Part shown: positions 1-10,758 of the stretch, one piece after another
Layout of the letters: the number at the start of each line of letters is the position of its first letter
Position numbering within the stretch: the stretch's first letter is position 1
NCBI RefSeq assembly: GCF_000315625.1
Contig: NW_005434668.1
Span: forward strand, 505,808 to 569,807
Length of the DNA stretch: 64,000 nt
Origin: Guillardia theta CCMP2712
Taxonomy: Eukaryota > Cryptophyceae > Pyrenomonadales > Geminigeraceae
Direction of reading: 5' to 3'
Program-made: the position numbers and the translations under genes
Notes under the pieces: generated by a model
The model's input: only the letters and a program-made list of their open reading frames with translations
The model's database searches: none
What the model was told of the DNA's origin: nothing

Positions 1-376
1 TGGCCATACCAGGTAATCACCCCATAGTATAAGATCCCAACCCTTGTATGATCCACATCCAGTGTATCGATCCCTGCCGATCTCCCTTCCCCTCCTTCCC
101 TACTCTACTCTCCCTGCACTCCCTCCTTCCCTACTCTCCTCTCGTTCCCTTTGTCCCTCCTTCACCCTTCCTTGTCTCTCTCGTCTCCCTCCCTCCTCTC
201 CTCTCCTCTTCTTCTCTCCTGTTCTTCTCTCTTCACTCCTCACCTTCTCTCCCTCACCTGCTCCACTTGTATTGATTCATCAGCATCTGGCATACGGCGC
301 TGCTCAGATGTTGTGCGAGAGCGTTGAGAAGGAGGAGGAGGATGCCGAGTGAAGCGCCTGCCACACTTGGCTGAGG

Positions 377-2644
377 ATGGAGCACCTTGATGGCGCGGGT
401 TTGCGGAGGATGTTCCCGACGCTGCGGGACGAGCGAGTGCACATGGTACTGCACGGGAACGACCACAGCTTCCTCCTGTGCCAGCCCTGCATGGTCAGCC
501 TGAACCCAGAGAGCGTTCGAGCCCACATGCAGGACGAGAAGGTGGCGTACATCACGAGGAAGTGGTGGCTTGCAATTCCCCGGTCGAAATGCTGGAAGAT
601 CAGCTACAGCACGTTCGAGTGGCTGAACGTCCTGCTGTTCGAGGAGCTAGTGCCTCAGTACTCGCGCTACGGTGAAAACTCCATCGCATTCACGGCAAGG
701 AAGGACTGGAACTTGTGCGCTGAGAACAAGCTGGTGATGACGTACGAGGACTTTGTCTACTCCCTTCTCACTCTCGCTGAAAACTTCACCATATCGTCAA
801 GCCATCGAGAGTACTTCGAGTTCCTCGACAACTTGCTGAACAAAATCAAATCGAAGTTTGACAGCAAGGCAGAGGCGCTTGCTTTAGAGCAGGGCAAGAT
901 GATCCAAGACAAGTCCAGCTCTCGTCATACAGACAGCGGTGGGAGTGACGACAGTGCGTCTCCCAAGCACACCACTCAGTTTCTCATACAACGAAGACTC
1001 GTTCCCAAAGGCCTCGCAGATCTCTCCGAAGGTGACGGTAGCTGAGTCTGCTGCCCTCGTCGCTCACCTGCTGGTGCAGGCGCGAGCGTGACCGACTCGG
1101 AGCCCGGCTTCGACTTCATCCATCAGGAATCTGACTACCATGCGGCTGCTCTCATCGATACGCACCAGGTCCTCCCTGCTCCCTGCACCTTGCTCCCTGC
1201 TCCCTGCTCCCTGCACCTTGCTCCCTGCACCTTGCTCCCTGCACCTTGTTCCCTGCTCCCTGCTCCTTCCCGTCGCTTGTCTGACGGGACTGCAGGCAAT
1301 CAAAGACGCTCGCGATCTTTTGAGCGACCTCAGCCCGACCACCGCGAGAAAGGTTCCTCCTAGCGCTCCGCGACGACATGACAAGTTGCAGGCCCTGCAC
1401 GCTACTCAGCAGAGGAGAGATGGCCGTCATCGGTGAGGCTTGCAAGCTGCTTCTGCTGCTGCTGCTGCTGATGATGATGCTTGCCTGTAGGATGAGCAGA
1501 TGGTCCTGTCAACCGGCTCTCAGCGCTCGGGTGAGCTTGACCGCAGAGGTCAAAGTTGAGGGTGAGAGGTGCGGCAGATAGAGTCGTCGCCTCTGCAAGT
1601 GGAGGTGAAGAAGTTGGAGAACAACTCGAAGAAGACGAGAGGCAGGACGAGCTTCTTGTCTCCGCTGGTCTCATCTCTTGCCTTGCAGGCGAGTCTTCCT
1701 CCTTCGAGATCCTTCGGAACTATCGCAAGGACGTGAGTCATGCACGCGAATGCTGCCCTGTGTCTCATGCATGCCAGATCTCCTCCTTCTCGCCCCGGGC
1801 AATGGAGGCGACGGAGACGATGAAGCGACTGGTTGGCTTGAGGCTGCTGAAAGACAACATCCTGATCTCAGAGACGATGAACACGTAAGCAGAGGAAGAG
1901 GAGGTGGGGGAAGGGCTAGAGGAGCGAGAGGAACGGCTAGAGGAGCGAGAGGAACGGGGAGGCGGAAAGACGGAGAGATGGTGAAGAATCACGAGAGAAG
2001 GTGCTTTCAGGTTGCGGAAGTGCATCAGATAGTCATGCGCTGTGATGTTGATGGCAGTGGACGCGAGGAAGAGAGGGAGAGGAGAGGTTGGAAGGAGGAG
2101 GGGAAGGAAAAGGAGTTCACCAGAGAAAGATAATGAGGTTGGGGAGGAGAGGTTTTATTCTCGTGTAGCAGGAAGCTCAAGAAGCAGGAGAGAGACAGGA
2201 GCATCTCCGAGGCCCTGGCGACGTTGGAGGTGCAGGAGGTGACTGAGCCTAAAGTGGACGTGAATCCTCCGAGGTGAGGGAGGTGAAGAGGGAGGAAGAG
2301 GAGGAGGAGGAGGAGGAGGAGGAGGAGGAGGAGGAGGAGGAGGAGCATGACAAATCAGCAGGAGCCATGTCCTCAGCCCCCTGTCCTTTGTGTCCGTCAA
2401 GGTTCGCAGCAACATCGTCCGCGGCGTCTCCAAGCCTTCTCCTCGTGCGAGAGAAGAGCAGGCGCCAGCGTCGTGCCGAGAGGAGCACGTCGTCCTCGAG
2501 CCCTTCGTCTCCTGCTCCATTCCTCCGCACAGGTCCCCAGGGCGGACGAGCATGGAAAACTTGAAGAGCAGGAGGTCGGAGCCCAGCCCTCGTGCTCAGC
2601 TACAGAGAAGTTCACGCCGAGAGAGGAGGGGAGGGGGCGGCTGA
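377..2644 (+). CDS. Unrecognised multi-exon protein (about 496 aa)
   Basis: The first exon encodes about 218 residues of well-formed, non-repetitive protein. I do not recognise a family. A Cys-x2-Cys...His arrangement near residues 34-50 may or may not bind metal. Phase-consistent exons can be chained: 377-1031, 1080-1168, 1296-1352, 1392-1432, 1491-1529, 1600-1732, 1778-1884, 2172-2273 and 2377-2644. Downstream exons give an acidic stretch (GGEEVGEQLEEDERQDELL), a short helical segment and a basic low-complexity tail. The second intron holds the CTCCCTG-type minisatellite. The 3' end faces NOL10 with about 74 bp between stops. The first exon is well supported; the small middle exons and the exact C-terminus are tentative. 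Function unknown. Confidence 0.6.
1166..1268. repeat. Minisatellite of CTCCCTG / CACCTTG units inside an intron
   Basis: Seven-base units ctccctg and caccttg alternate about a dozen times. The tract lies in the second intron of the gene that starts at 377, just after the donor at 1168. ORFs crossing it on either strand are repeat artefacts. Confidence 0.85.
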
Positions 2645-2718
2645 CGCGGCTGCTGATGATTCGACCGCTGTCAGCGAGGGAGATGGACAGGCGAACGAAA
2701 CAAATGCATTTCTAGCCT

Positions 2719-5268
2719 TCACTTCTTCTTCTTCTTCCCATCAAACTTCTTCTCGCTGATCAGCCCTCGCATGCTCCTTCCCTGGCGCCCCGACGTCTCG
2801 CCCCTCCCGTACTCTCTCTGCCCTTTTCCCTTCCCTTTTCCCTTCCCCATCCCCATCCCCTGCTCCTTTTCCTTGTCGGCTGGAGTGAAGGTGAAGGTGC
2901 GGTTCCCGCTCCCTGAGGTCCTGGACGGCACCAGCTGAGCTTCGGTCTGCGCGTGCTCGAGTCTCTCCGCCATGGTCATCTTCGCTCTCTTCGCTGCCGG
3001 AACGTCCGACTTGCTCGCTCCCTTCCGCAGCGCTGCAGCCTCATGACCGCTGCGAACCTGGAGGAAGTCGGTCAGTGAAGGATGGGGAGGGTTGGAGGAG
3101 CAAGGAGGAAGGGGAAGAACGAGGGGAGGAGGACTGGGTCACCTCAAACATGGCCAGCTTCTTCTTGCTTCTCTTCCCTGATCCCCGTGTAGACGTGGCT
3201 CCCCATCCATCCTCATTCCTCCGGATCTTTCCTGCATAAGAGGGTCAGGGGTATGGAGGGGGCGGGCAAGGAAACGTCAGCGCCGTCCTCGAGTCACCTG
3301 CCACGTCCTCTCTCTCTTCATCGCTGGACTCTGACTCGCTTCCAAGACCAGCGATCTCGTCGAAGTGTTCCCCCCCGTCCTCCTCTTCTCTCCTCGCATT
3401 CCTCTCCAAGGCGGCTTCGGAGGGGTGCAGCAGCTTGTACTCGTTGCTCTCCTTGTCGATCTGGAATTCAGGCTTCTCGAACAGCGCCTTGAACCTATCG
3501 TCCTCCAGCAGCTTGTTCTGCGACGCCAGCTTCTTCTTGTCCGTCGACCGAACTTTCTTCGCTGCCGCCTCGTCCTTCCCTTCCTCCTCCTTGCTCGACA
3601 TGATCTTCTCCGCCAACTCCCGGTTCACCTTGGGCAGCGGTTCCTTGCGCGCTATCCTCTCCTGCATCTTGTTCTCGACCTTGTCCCTGATCTTCTTCTT
3701 CCTGTACTCCTCGTACTCGAACGGATTCATCACAGCCTTGCTCCTCGCGTACAACTGCGCATCGAGGAAGAAGCCGTGCATGTACGCCTTCACCATGTTC
3801 GTCCCCACCAGCCCCCCGAGCCCGAGCTGAAGGAGCTCGTCTCGCGTCACGAACTTATAGTCCTCGAACACCTCCTCCCTCCTTGTCTCCTCCAGCTCCT
3901 CCGTCAGGCTGTCGAGGAACGAGCACCACTGCGGGGCCGGCCCGAGGGCAGGGACGAAGTAGACATGCATCCTCGGCTGCTCGGTAGCGAACATGAGCAG
4001 GCCTGAGTCAGGGCACAGACAGACCTCGTTGATGTCTGCTGGAGGCTCGATGCTCGCGTACAGCTGCCCGTCTCTCTTCCCCCCCTCCCAAACCTTGAGG
4101 ATCTTGGCGTCAGCTGCCATCAGGTACGACCCCTCCCCTGTGCGGTGGAAGCGAAGGTCCACGATAGGCTGACCGTACTGCTGGTCCTTCACATACAGGG
4201 GTCTGCTGCTGCGCAAATCGAAGAGCGCTGTGTATCCTCCGCTCGTTCCAGCCGCCAGGCTCAGCCCGTCCCCGTCGAATCTGATGGCCGAGACGCCTTC
4301 GACGCTGGCATCGTCGTCGTCGTCGCGCTGTACCACAGACCCTCTCCTCTCCGCCACCTTTGCCGCCACATCACAAACTCCCACCCTGCTCCGAGCGCGC
4401 GGGTCCCAGCATTCTACCGTTCCCGACTCAGTCCCGAAGGCCAGGAGGCCATGCACGTCGCTGCGGTCGACACAGTTGATGGCAGGGGAGAGGACGGAGT
4501 AGGGCTTGAGGAAGCGTCCTTGCTCGAGGCTCAGCCTGTACACGTCTGGGCTGCTGCCCACTACGACGAGATCGCAGCTAACGGGGTCATAGCAGAGGTC
4601 GCGCCCTACCTTGGGGACCCTCGTCTTGTAGTAGGTGCCAAACTTGGCGTGGAACTCGATGGTGCGATCAGCCTGTTAGCCGTCAGTCGTGGTCATCGTC
4701 GTCATCGTCATCATCTTACCTGAAGAAACGCCATCTTAGAGTAGTCATCGGATAGGATTTGGAACTGAACGACTTCACAGTCCATGTGCCGCTCAAACTT
4801 CATGCTGAGCTCGGATAGCTCGTAGACCTTCACTTGGGGAGGATAGACTCCCGTTGCTGCCATGAACTTGCCATCCTTGGACAGCCGGAGATGCGAAGAG
4901 GCCACATCAAACTCGAGGTCCTGAATCAGCTCAATGCGGCTCTTGTACTCCTCGTCTTTGCGCAGAGATTTCTTCTTCTGTATAACGAGCAAGCAAATTC
5001 GCGTGAGCCAGCAGAGTTAGCAGACAACAACCAACCTTCTCAGACAGCCATTGCGGAAGAGTCTTGCCCGAGCTCACGTTGTAGACCTTGATGCCTCTCG
5101 ACTCGGTCACCTACAGTCTCGTTCAGACGGCAGGAGACAACGAAACCAAGTGGATGAGACCGTTTCTCCCCTCCCTCTTGTTTCTCCCCTCTCTCCTCTT
5201 CCTCCTCTTCCTCCTCTCCCTCCCTCCCTCCCTTCCCTCCCCCGTCTTGCCACCTGCATCGGCGCCAT
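2719..5268 (-). CDS. NOL10: NOL10/ENP2-type WD40 nucleolar ribosome-biogenesis protein
   Basis: NOL10 (yeast Enp2) acts in the nucleolus in 18S rRNA processing and small-subunit assembly. Six phase-consistent exons are visible on the minus strand: 5268-5254, 5110-5036, 4977-4720, 4672-3298, 3231-3143 and 3057-2719. The product has family signatures in order: KTLPQWLSEK near the start, IELIQDLEF, ILSDDYSKMAFLQ, VYRLSLEQGRFL, HGLLAFGTESGTVECWDPR, LGPAPQWCSFLDSLTEEL, AYMHGFFLDAQLY, NPFEYEEYRKKKIRDK and LPKVNRELAEK. The acidic linker and Lys-rich C-terminus also fit. The first coding exon is only 15 nt (MAPMQ). The start is the ATG at 5268; an uninterrupted reading from 4561 would rely on a GTG inside exon 4. 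Identification is strong. Confidence 0.95.
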
Positions 5269-6011
5269 AGTGCACTTCACGTGCCGGCGTTCGGATGATG
5301 GTGAATGAGCGGGGATGAGGGTTAAATTTGGTAATGAGGGGGATGAGTGAAGATTTCCGAGTGGGGATCAGAGTGGGGATGAGGTCCAGATGAGGTCGGG
5401 ATGTGGTGGGGATGAGGGGAGTTCGCTCTCTAATGGCGCAGCAAAGCGGTTTGAATCATGCGCGAGGAAGGGAAGCATAAGGGAGGAGGAGGAGGAGGAG
5501 GGAGAGAGATCGAAGGAGAGACAGAAAACGAGCAGAGCAGGAAGCTGAGGAGCAGGTAGGGAAGGGATGTCTCCTCTCTCTTGTTCGCTTCCCTACACAA
5601 ATCACCTCATTTTTACTTCGTGCGAGATCACGACAAACAAGTCGGGACTGATGAAACATCGATAAGGGACTAGAGAAGAAGGAGGAATGCATGGAAAGAT
5701 GAAGGATAGAAGAGAATCGAACGAGGGTATTTCAATGGCAGGGGGAGAGATTGAGAGGTTGAAAGGAAATCTGAAGGTTGGTCAGCTTCCATGCCGAGGT
5801 ATTTGAGTGTGTTCCTGTAGATGTCAACAGCTGTTGCTGTGTGAGCGAGAAGGGTATGATGATCTGGTGTGGGCAGTTGAGAGGAGTGTGAGAACCTGAG
5901 GGGGGCTCGAGCGTCTTGCTGAGTTTCGAGGGATCAAAGGTCGTGAGAACTGTTTCATTGCTGCCCGCTCGCTGAGTCGACATGATCATCGTAGAGGAGA
6001 GGACGTAGATA
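5269..6011. other. Intergenic region with degenerate GGGGATGAG repeats
   Basis: No gene recognised. Positions about 5300-5420 hold a run of imperfect ggggatgag/ggatgagg units separated by 5-15 bases. The region is the shared upstream of NOL10 (minus) and the gene starting at 6012 (plus), so it should contain both promoters. Short ORFs at 5456-5692 and 5732-6046 on the minus strand show no family resemblance. Confidence 0.5.
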
Positions 6012-7827
6012 ATGACCAAGATGTGCCTCGATACCTGCGAAGACATGAGCGATTCGCTTATACCTGACTATCTCATGGAGCTCGACAAGGAGAGGTAAAG
6101 TGAACCCCTGGCCCCAGTGATCGTGTTTGAATCCATACCAGCAACTCAGAGTACCTGCGCAATCTTGTACATTTTTCCCCCCAAAATGAAGAAGCAGATA
6201 CGAAGGATCTTGACAAGCAGCAGGTGACCTCGGTCGCTTCTCCTGCTCTTCAATGACTGACCCGGGCCTCCTTGAGACTCAGGACGGAAAGCCCGAGGAG
6301 GAGGAGCTTGCGTCGGCTCCTGCCGCACGTGCGATGAAGAAGCACGAGGCCGTGAGGCATGATCTCCGAGAACGCAGGACAGTACAAAGATGGAAGATGT
6401 ACGTGAGCAGCTGCAACCCGAAGCGAGAGATCTTCTGGGGGAGTCAGGAGGCGTTCAGCGAGGTTAGCCAGAAGGAGCTGCGAGAGTCAGAGAAAGTCTC
6501 AGAGAAGACGAAGAAGGCCAATGAATCAACGTCATGCTCCCACATGTCGTCAGGCCTCCCGTCAGACTTGTGGACGATCGCGAGGTTCTTGAACGAGATG
6601 AGAACAGCTTCTCTCCTGTTGGGCTTGACCTGCAAACTCTTCGACAAAAGCTGCTACTCCTCTAAGCTCCCGACCAAGGGTAGCAAGTCTCCTGCGCCCA
6701 GTCAACGCAAGAGAGCAGCTCAATTCTCCTCAGAGGAGCATCTGTCCTCAGAAAGGAACCTCGTCGCTCTCATGGAGCAAAGCAAGGCCTTGCAAGATCT
6801 GGTGCAGGAGAATTCTTTATCGGATGGCAGCATCCTCCGCTTGACAGGCTCAGGCATGTCACAGCACGTGAGGATTATGCAGCGAGGGAGGAGCATCGAG
6901 ATCGTGGGCGGAATGACCCAGCCGTTCGTTAACTTGAATCGTCTGTTACGGGAGGTCTTCCATACAGAGTTGTCACCATGTGTAGCTCTCACGATGCTAG
7001 AGTACAAGAATGCCAGCAGCAACCGGTGGCAGAAGGTGCTGGACATACCCAAGATTCGAAAGTCCTTGTCTTCGCATCAGTACAACCTTCTCGTCCAATC
7101 TGCTCAATCGTTCAAGGTTGAGAATGGTAAGTCGAGGAGAAGGCGAACAGGGCAGGACGCATAACAGGTTGTTTGCTTTCCTGCAGGAGGTTTTCGGTCC
7201 TATCATGATGCTGCTGAACTTGTCCGATCGTTGGAGCTCAAGGATCGTCGACAGGTCTCCTCCCCTGGGCAATTAGCCATGTGTTCATTCGTTTACCTGC
7301 AGTGGACGTGCTGGGCTGAATCGCCAGCTCGCCCCCTTAACATCCCTTCAAGGCCTTGGGAGGCAGGCTGACGAATCGAGTGGAGGGAGGATGATGTTGA
7401 GTTGCAGGTTTACCAAGACAGCTGGACTTCTCTCGGAGAGTTCCTGGGTTAGAAAGAGAGAGGGCGGAGGCGGGTGCTCAATCGTTGTCAGGCGTCAAAG
7501 CTGCGCCGAGGAAGAGAAGGGTGCCCTGCGCACATGATGGCAGCAGGAGCAAGTTTCAATGTGCAGACGGTAGAGTGAAGAAATCCAGCAGCAAGATGAT
7601 GCGCTCGATACAAGGTGAGGGCGGGGGAGGAGGAGGTGAATGCATGATTGGGATGTGTCTGTGCAGGAGATCTCCAGGATTTTCACAGCAGTCTGGACCA
7701 GCTGTCTGTCGGGCTTGCAGGTTAGGAGACATGATCCAGCTTCGTCACTTAAGGACTGTCGACAGGCGTGCACAACAGGTTGCTGACACACATCGATTCT
7801 CTTGTAGAAGTAGTCAAGCAAGAGTGA
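6012..7827 (+). CDS. Unknown multi-exon protein with F-box-like segment and C-terminal coiled coil
   Basis: The ATG at 6012 is preceded directly by an in-frame TAG. Exons 6012-6094, 6142-6223, 6283-7126 and 7187-7254 join in phase. Exons near 7492-7613 and onward give a basic stretch followed by GDLQDFHSSLDQLSVGLA and VHNRLLTHIDSLVEVVKQE, ending at the TGA at 7825. Exons between 7254 and 7492 are unresolved. The large exon contains LPSDLWTIARFLNEMRTASL...LTCKLF, which weakly resembles an F-box (Leu-Pro-x-Asp start, later Cys-Lys-x-Phe). I cannot name a function. The stop lies 17 bp from that of the convergent collagen-like gene. Confidence 0.6.
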
Positions 7828-7844
7828 ACCTGTTAAAAGCTCCC

Positions 7845-9415
7845 TCATCTCGTGCTCTCCTTTTCCTTCGTCTTGTACTTCCCTACCGCTGGCACCTCTT
7901 CCTCCTCTGCTTCTGGCATGAGTTCAATCATCGAACAACTCATCCTCCACTCACCCGTGTTGCTCTTCTCTTCTGCTTCCTCTGACGGACCAGGAGGCCC
8001 CGGAGGCCCTGGTGGCCCCTCGTGGATGGACACTCCCGGAGGACCTGAGTGCAGATGTGAGAGGACAGGCGGAGGGAGGAGGGAGGAGGGAGGAGGGAGG
8101 AGGGAGGAGGGAGGAGGGAGGAGGGAGGAGGGAGGAGGGAGGAGGGAGGAGGGAAGTCCAGGACCTTGACGGCCGGGAGGACCAGGATAGCCCGGAGGTC
8201 CTGGACGAGCCCCGAGAGCAGCTTCGGTCATGAGGTACTGCAAGCGGGAGCAGGTCAGCCACGTCTTCTCCTTCTCTGCTCCTCTCTCTGTCAACCTGGT
8301 TGGCAGTCAGAAGCTCGTCGACGTCCTTCGTAAGGGCATGAATGGCCGACTCGTCCGCCACCAGCCTCTTAGTTAACTGCGCGGCCCGTCACCGGCAACT
8401 TCTCACGACTCCCTCCAGCTCCTCCACCTGAGCTCGATCCAGCTGGGGCGGGCTCTGAATGACCTGCCCCCGCGAGTCGTAGATCGGCTGTACCGCGATG
8501 GGCGATGCCATGTCGCTGTGTGAGAACACTCCCTTGCGGATGTAGTCCTCCATGGCGCTCGACGAGAACCGTGATCCTGCCAACGAAGCGTCAAGAGCCT
8601 CACCATGCCGGGCAGCGACGAGAACCTTGAGGCGTTGGCGATGTTTTAGCCCTGGCATGCTTGAGTAGAGCAGGCACTGCAGACTGAAAACGTGTAAGAC
8701 AGGAAGCAAGAAATGTCCAACATCTCACCTCCGACCAGACAGGCATGGCACTTCCTTGCCCGGGAGCAGCGACACCGGCTGTGATGGCAGAGGCGATCCA
8801 AGCCTGACAGAAGAGCCTGAGGAGCAGCAAACATCCACCTGCTCATGCCACCTGTCGCTTCTGTGGGCTTGGCATCACCCCGAATGCTATCGGCGTGCCT
8901 CCTGGGTTACCACGAGCGTGAGAATGAATGAGACAGAAAAGGAGAGAGAGCAGACCAGCGACAGCCGGATGCGCCAGGGGTAGGCCGACCGAGTTGATGT
9001 CGAATGGACCCGATGCCCCTCCATTCCCCTGCACTGGCCTGGTGTAGCCCTTGCCGATTCCAGCCACACCTGAGTAAGGGAGCGGAGCGCAACGGCTGGA
9101 ATAAACAACAGCTCCTCCACCAGCGTTACACGGCACAGTGACCGGGGGATGGATGAAAGGACGCGGAGGAGCGCAAGGAGCTCCCGCGCATAGTTGGCTT
9201 GAGCGAGCAGACCTGACATGGCGACCGGCAGCCTCGAGGTCGCCATGGTTGTTGGATTCTGTGGTCAGGTCCTGCCAGCCTTCCTTCTCTTGCTGGTCTG
9301 CCGCATCAACTGCCGCCGTGTGGAGGAGGAGGCAGAGCAGAAGCGACGCGGAGAGGAGAAGAGCTGGAGGGAGGAGGCGCGGGCTGGAGGAGACTACGAG
9401 CCGCTTGCCTACCAT
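7845..9415 (-). CDS. Secreted protein with collagen-like Gly-X-Y segment
   Basis: The N-terminus has basic residues, a long Leu/Ala hydrophobic stretch and a plausible cleavage after ...AAVDA: a signal peptide. Later exons include AWIASAITAGVAAPGQGSA and a segment with AMEDYIRKGVFSHSDMASP. Near the C-terminus comes a triple-helix-type repeat: GPPGYPGPPGRQ is followed after an intron by GPPGVSIHEGPPGPPGPPGPS. The intron 8164-8045 contains the GGGAGGA microsatellite; its splice (CAA-G/GT) keeps the Gly-X-Y register exactly. If the intron is retained, the frame stays open but inserts SSLLPPP repeats. Likely an extracellular or cell-covering protein. The 5' and 3' parts are supported; the middle exon joins are approximate. 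Confidence 0.7.
8071..8156. repeat. GGGAGGA microsatellite
   Basis: About twelve heptamer copies. On the minus strand the repeat is the polypyrimidine tract of an intron in the collagen-like gene, upstream of the acceptor at 8045. Confidence 0.9.
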
Positions 9416-9542
9416 CCCACAGGCATGAAAAGCGAAGGGAAGCGAAGAGTTGGGTGGGACGGTTATGACGGTTATTAAAAACGGAGTTATGAACGCCTTA
9501 ATAACGGATAGATAACTGCCGTGACGGATTTAGCGGGCGGCC

Positions 9543-10010
9543 ATGTTCGCGCTGCTAATCCCGATGGCGCGGTGGGAGGAGAGCGACCTTGACAGGCACA
9601 TGCTCTCCTACTGTGTGAGCTTGGAGAACACTCCCTTCCAGCAGAGAGAGTGCATCGTGAAGGGCAAGAACATGAATGTCAACGAGCGGAAGAGGTACGT
9701 CAGGTGGTTGTCGAACCAGAACGTGGACGTGTTGTGAATGCTCGCCATGCTGCTATGTCGCTGTGCGCAAGGAGGGCAGGGCAATGATCTCGAGGAAGGG
9801 GCCGATCAGGACAAGATGTACAATTTTATTGCGAGTATGTGTGAGTCCAACACGACCAAGAGTTATGCCTCTTCGCCTTCAGAACGGGGCGACAGAGCTT
9901 CCTGTAACACAACGTTCAGGGGCCATGCTTTGGTCGCACAGCAAGGCCTGTTCACACGGCACACTCGCATACCTGCTTCGTACCCTGAACGTCTGCTGCG
10001 AGGAAATTAG
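9543..10010 (+). CDS. Small unknown gene overlapping the 3' end of TRM112
   Basis: The ATG at 9543 opens a frame with MARWEESDLDRHMLSYCVSL and NMNVNERKRYVRWLSNQN. A phase-0 join to GNDLEEGADQDKMYNFIA near 9780-9835 and then to NGATELPVTQRS near 9882-9917 is possible. Beyond about 9950 any continuation runs antisense to the last exon of TRM112, which is much better supported. The end given is the stop in one of the two open frames. Function unknown. The first exon looks real; the 3' end is uncertain. Confidence 0.4.
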
Positions 10011-10758
10011 GTACCCCTTCTTGAATTCGGAATCTGGACAACACGGAGATCAGGATGGTTCGAGAGGGTGGCAGCGAGGGGAAAATCTTTGCACATCATC
10101 TTCTTGGGTGATAAAACGGACCTTCTCTGTGTTGCAGGACAGACGAGCTGCCCCTCCATGACTTCTGTTTCGAATAAAGCTCTATGAAGCGCTCGGAACA
10201 TGTGGACGTCGCCGTCGTTGCAGGCGCTGCTGCAGTGAGGTCGCGCCATGCATCACACAAGGCTAACACCTGATCACTTCCGCCATGTCTTGTGGAAACT
10301 GGCGCTCAAGGCCGATCGATTCCTCCCCACCGACTGCCTGCAGGGCATCCAAGAACACCTGCGGAGCAGCATGTAACCCTTCATCCTTCCTCTGCCTCCG
10401 CCGCCGCCCCTCCACACCTTCCAGTTCAATCTCTCCAGCAGCGAGATGATTGTGTCTTGATCCACCTTGCTCGGCCTGATCTCTGCTCGCTCCACTTCGA
10501 GAGCCAGCGGGTATCTCTGCGTTCAGAGCAGCGTCAGGGCTGGCCTTGCGGCAGGAGCGCTGGCTGCACCTGCTGCTTGGTCAGACCAGGCACCGGCGAC
10601 GCGAGGAGGTTGTGGGTGAAGAGTTTCATTCCTCCTCGCAAGCGGAGCAGAGATGCCTTGCTGTCAGAGGAAGCCTCGCTGACGCTGGGCCCCGCTTCTC
10701 CGGGCCAGCTGCACAACACGGCGAACAGAACCAGCAGCGAGGCGCCGCGACTTGACAT
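9952..10758 (-). CDS. TRM112: TRM112-type methyltransferase activator with signal peptide and LRGG leader
   Basis: TRM112 (TRMT112) is the small partner that activates methyltransferases acting on eRF1, tRNA and 18S rRNA. Exons 10758-10570, 10516-10418, 10358-10270, 10226-10122 and 10033-9952 join in phase to about 187 residues. Family signatures are MKLFTHNLLASPV, EIRPSKVDQDTIISLLERLNW, FRALHRALFETEVMEGQLVCP and RFRIQEGVPNFL (the zinc-fold end, normally ISKGIPNMLL). Family members normally start at MK(L/F)LTHN. Here a continuous exon adds 43 residues: a signal-peptide-like stretch (LLVLFAVLCSWPGEAG), then KASLLRLRGG immediately before the canonical Met. If only the inner ATG at 10629 were used, a normal cytosolic form would result. 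The leader suggests import into an endomembrane-derived compartment; this is inferred. Confidence 0.9.
10630..10644 (-). other. RLRGG leader motif in TRM112
   Basis: Codons for Arg-Leu-Arg-Gly-Gly at residues 39-43, with Met44 of the canonical TRM112 start directly following. The same motif recurs in the leaders at 53588-53599 and 63836-63847. Confidence 0.85.

Noticed and set aside
2281..2346. Poly-Glu, poly-Ser, poly-Pro and poly-Leu ORFs across a GGA repeat
   Set aside because: All frames of a trinucleotide repeat are open; the tract lies in an intron between supported exons.
2645..2715. Extension of the first gene to the TAG at 2713
   Set aside because: It would need an 8-nt intron (2533-2540); the frame ending at 2644 needs none.
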